Shown: positions 6,779 to 7,302 of the stretch, piece after piece
Layout of the letters: each line of letters starts with the position of its first letter
How positions within the stretch are numbered: the first letter of the stretch is position 1
Program-made: the position numbers and the translations under genes
Assembly: GCA_024279745.1 (NCBI GenBank)
Contig: JAJRRE010000306.1
Location: 1 to 7,302 of the forward strand
Source of the DNA: Alphaproteobacteria bacterium
Lineage (GTDB): Bacteria > Pseudomonadota > Alphaproteobacteria > Rhizobiales > Hyphomicrobiaceae
Length of the DNA: 7,302 bases
Direction: 5' to 3'
The notes under the pieces: model-generated
What the model saw: only the letters and a program-made list of their open reading frames with translations
Told to the model about the DNA's origin: nothing
Database searches by the model: none

Positions 6779-7302
6779 CGGCCACGTGCCGGGGCCGCGC
6801 AACGTCCGGCAAATTGCGCGGATCGTCCTGCACCGGCCCGGTGACAGTTCTCAACGGAATAACACCGGCCCAGATCGGCAGCGCGTAATCTTCATCGTCA
6901 TCATTGGGTCCGCCATCCCTGATCTTGGCCGATGCTTCTTCAATCGGCAGCGACAGCACCGTGGTGGCTTTGATTTCCTGCTCGTTCATCGGCCGTAATC
7001 CGTCCCAGCGCCCCGGCAATATATTGTCGACGAAATTACGAAGCTTCTGCACTTTAAGCTCCGGGTCCTCGATCTTGACCGCGCGGCCATAGATCACAAC
7101 GGAACGGTAATTGGCTGAGTGATGGAACGCCGAGCGCGCCAGCACCAGGCCATCCATCAATGTCACCGCCAGACACACATCAAGCCCGTCCGACTTGCGA
7201 ATGGCGCGACTGGCGCTGGAGCCGTGCCAGTAAACATGATTGCCTTCACGCCAATGCAAGGTTGGTGTGACCGCCGGTTTGCCATCAAGCACATAGCTGA
7301 CA
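6762..7302 (-). CDS. NimA-like pyridoxamine 5'-phosphate oxidase family protein (FMN-binding split barrel), N-terminus cut by window
   Basis: Reading leftward, the frame is open from the window edge to a TAG at 6762-6764, giving 179 residues. The GTG at 7292 is preceded by in-frame codons (Val-Ser-Tyr) typical of the fold, so the real start is beyond the window, perhaps 40 residues away. Family features are HGSSASRAIR for the flavin-phosphate region, LDVCLAVTLMDGLVLARSAFHHSANYRSVVIYGRA through the barrel in outline, then PGRWD, LSLPIEEASAKIR and DEDYALPIWAGVIPLR near the end. This set is characteristic of the NimA-related branch (Pyridox_ox_2 family). Such proteins bind FMN and may reduce or bind small molecules; a few relatives confer nitroimidazole resistance, but most are uncharacterised. 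It converges on the pump gene and is not part of that operon. Family firm, substrate unknown. Confidence 0.88.
   Translation of the reverse strand, partial: VSYVLDGKPAVTPTLHWREGNHVYWHGSSASRAIRKSDGLDVCLAVTLMDGLVLARSAFHHSANYRSVVIYGRAVKIEDPELKVQKLRNFVDNILPGRWDGLRPMNEQEIKATTVLSLPIEEASAKIRDGGPNDDDEDYALPIWAGVIPLRTVTGPVQDDPRNLPDVARPRHVAEYKIK

Noticed and set aside
7290..7292. GTG (- strand) as the start of the flavoprotein
   Set aside because: Upstream in-frame codons continue the expected barrel strand, and the protein would lack the first part of the fold if it began here.
1..7302. Mobile element, CRISPR array, toxin-antitoxin or phage-defence system
   Set aside because: No transposase, integrase, regularly spaced repeats, nuclease or small two-gene module was seen; all clear genes fall in common housekeeping or efflux families.

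Overview
The window looks like ordinary chromosomal DNA of a Gram-negative proteobacterium, most likely an alphaproteobacterium. This rests on the moderately high GC content, the gene families present, and a TetR / periplasmic adaptor / RND pump cassette, which requires a double membrane. The taxonomic call is inference from overall character only. I saw no transposase, tRNA, rRNA, CRISPR array or phage gene.

Layout, left to right. (1) Positions 1-1242, + strand: the 3' part of a YfbK-type von Willebrand factor A protein with an intact metal-binding MIDAS motif and the family's C-terminal domain; its 5' end lies outside the window. (2) Positions 1243-1543: a 301-base gap holding a G-U-rich RNA hairpin after the VWA gene, and an AT-rich stretch with several inverted repeats around a possible promoter. 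This is the most likely control region for the next three genes. (3) Positions 1544-6725, + strand: a tightly packed operon of a TetR-family repressor, a periplasmic adaptor (membrane fusion protein) and an RND inner-membrane pump. Both junctions are 4-base ATGA overlaps. (4) Positions 6762-7302, - strand: the 3' part of a NimA-like, FMN-binding split-barrel protein, convergent with the pump gene and cut by the right edge of the window.

How the genes fit together. The TetR protein probably senses a ligand and represses its own operon, since it is the first gene of the transcription unit rather than divergent from it. The RND pump (1074 aa) keeps the proton-relay residues of AcrB (D401, D402, K911, T948 here). 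The adaptor keeps an R-L-S motif at its hairpin tip, the known docking signature for a TolC-type outer-membrane channel. No channel gene is present, so the channel is probably encoded elsewhere. The substrate cannot be read from the sequence.

I found no convincing evidence of a previously undescribed system. The points most worth a second look are the dyad-rich region before the TetR gene, the repeat-built acidic tail of the pump, the RLS motif without a channel gene, and the strand-specific hairpin after the VWA gene.
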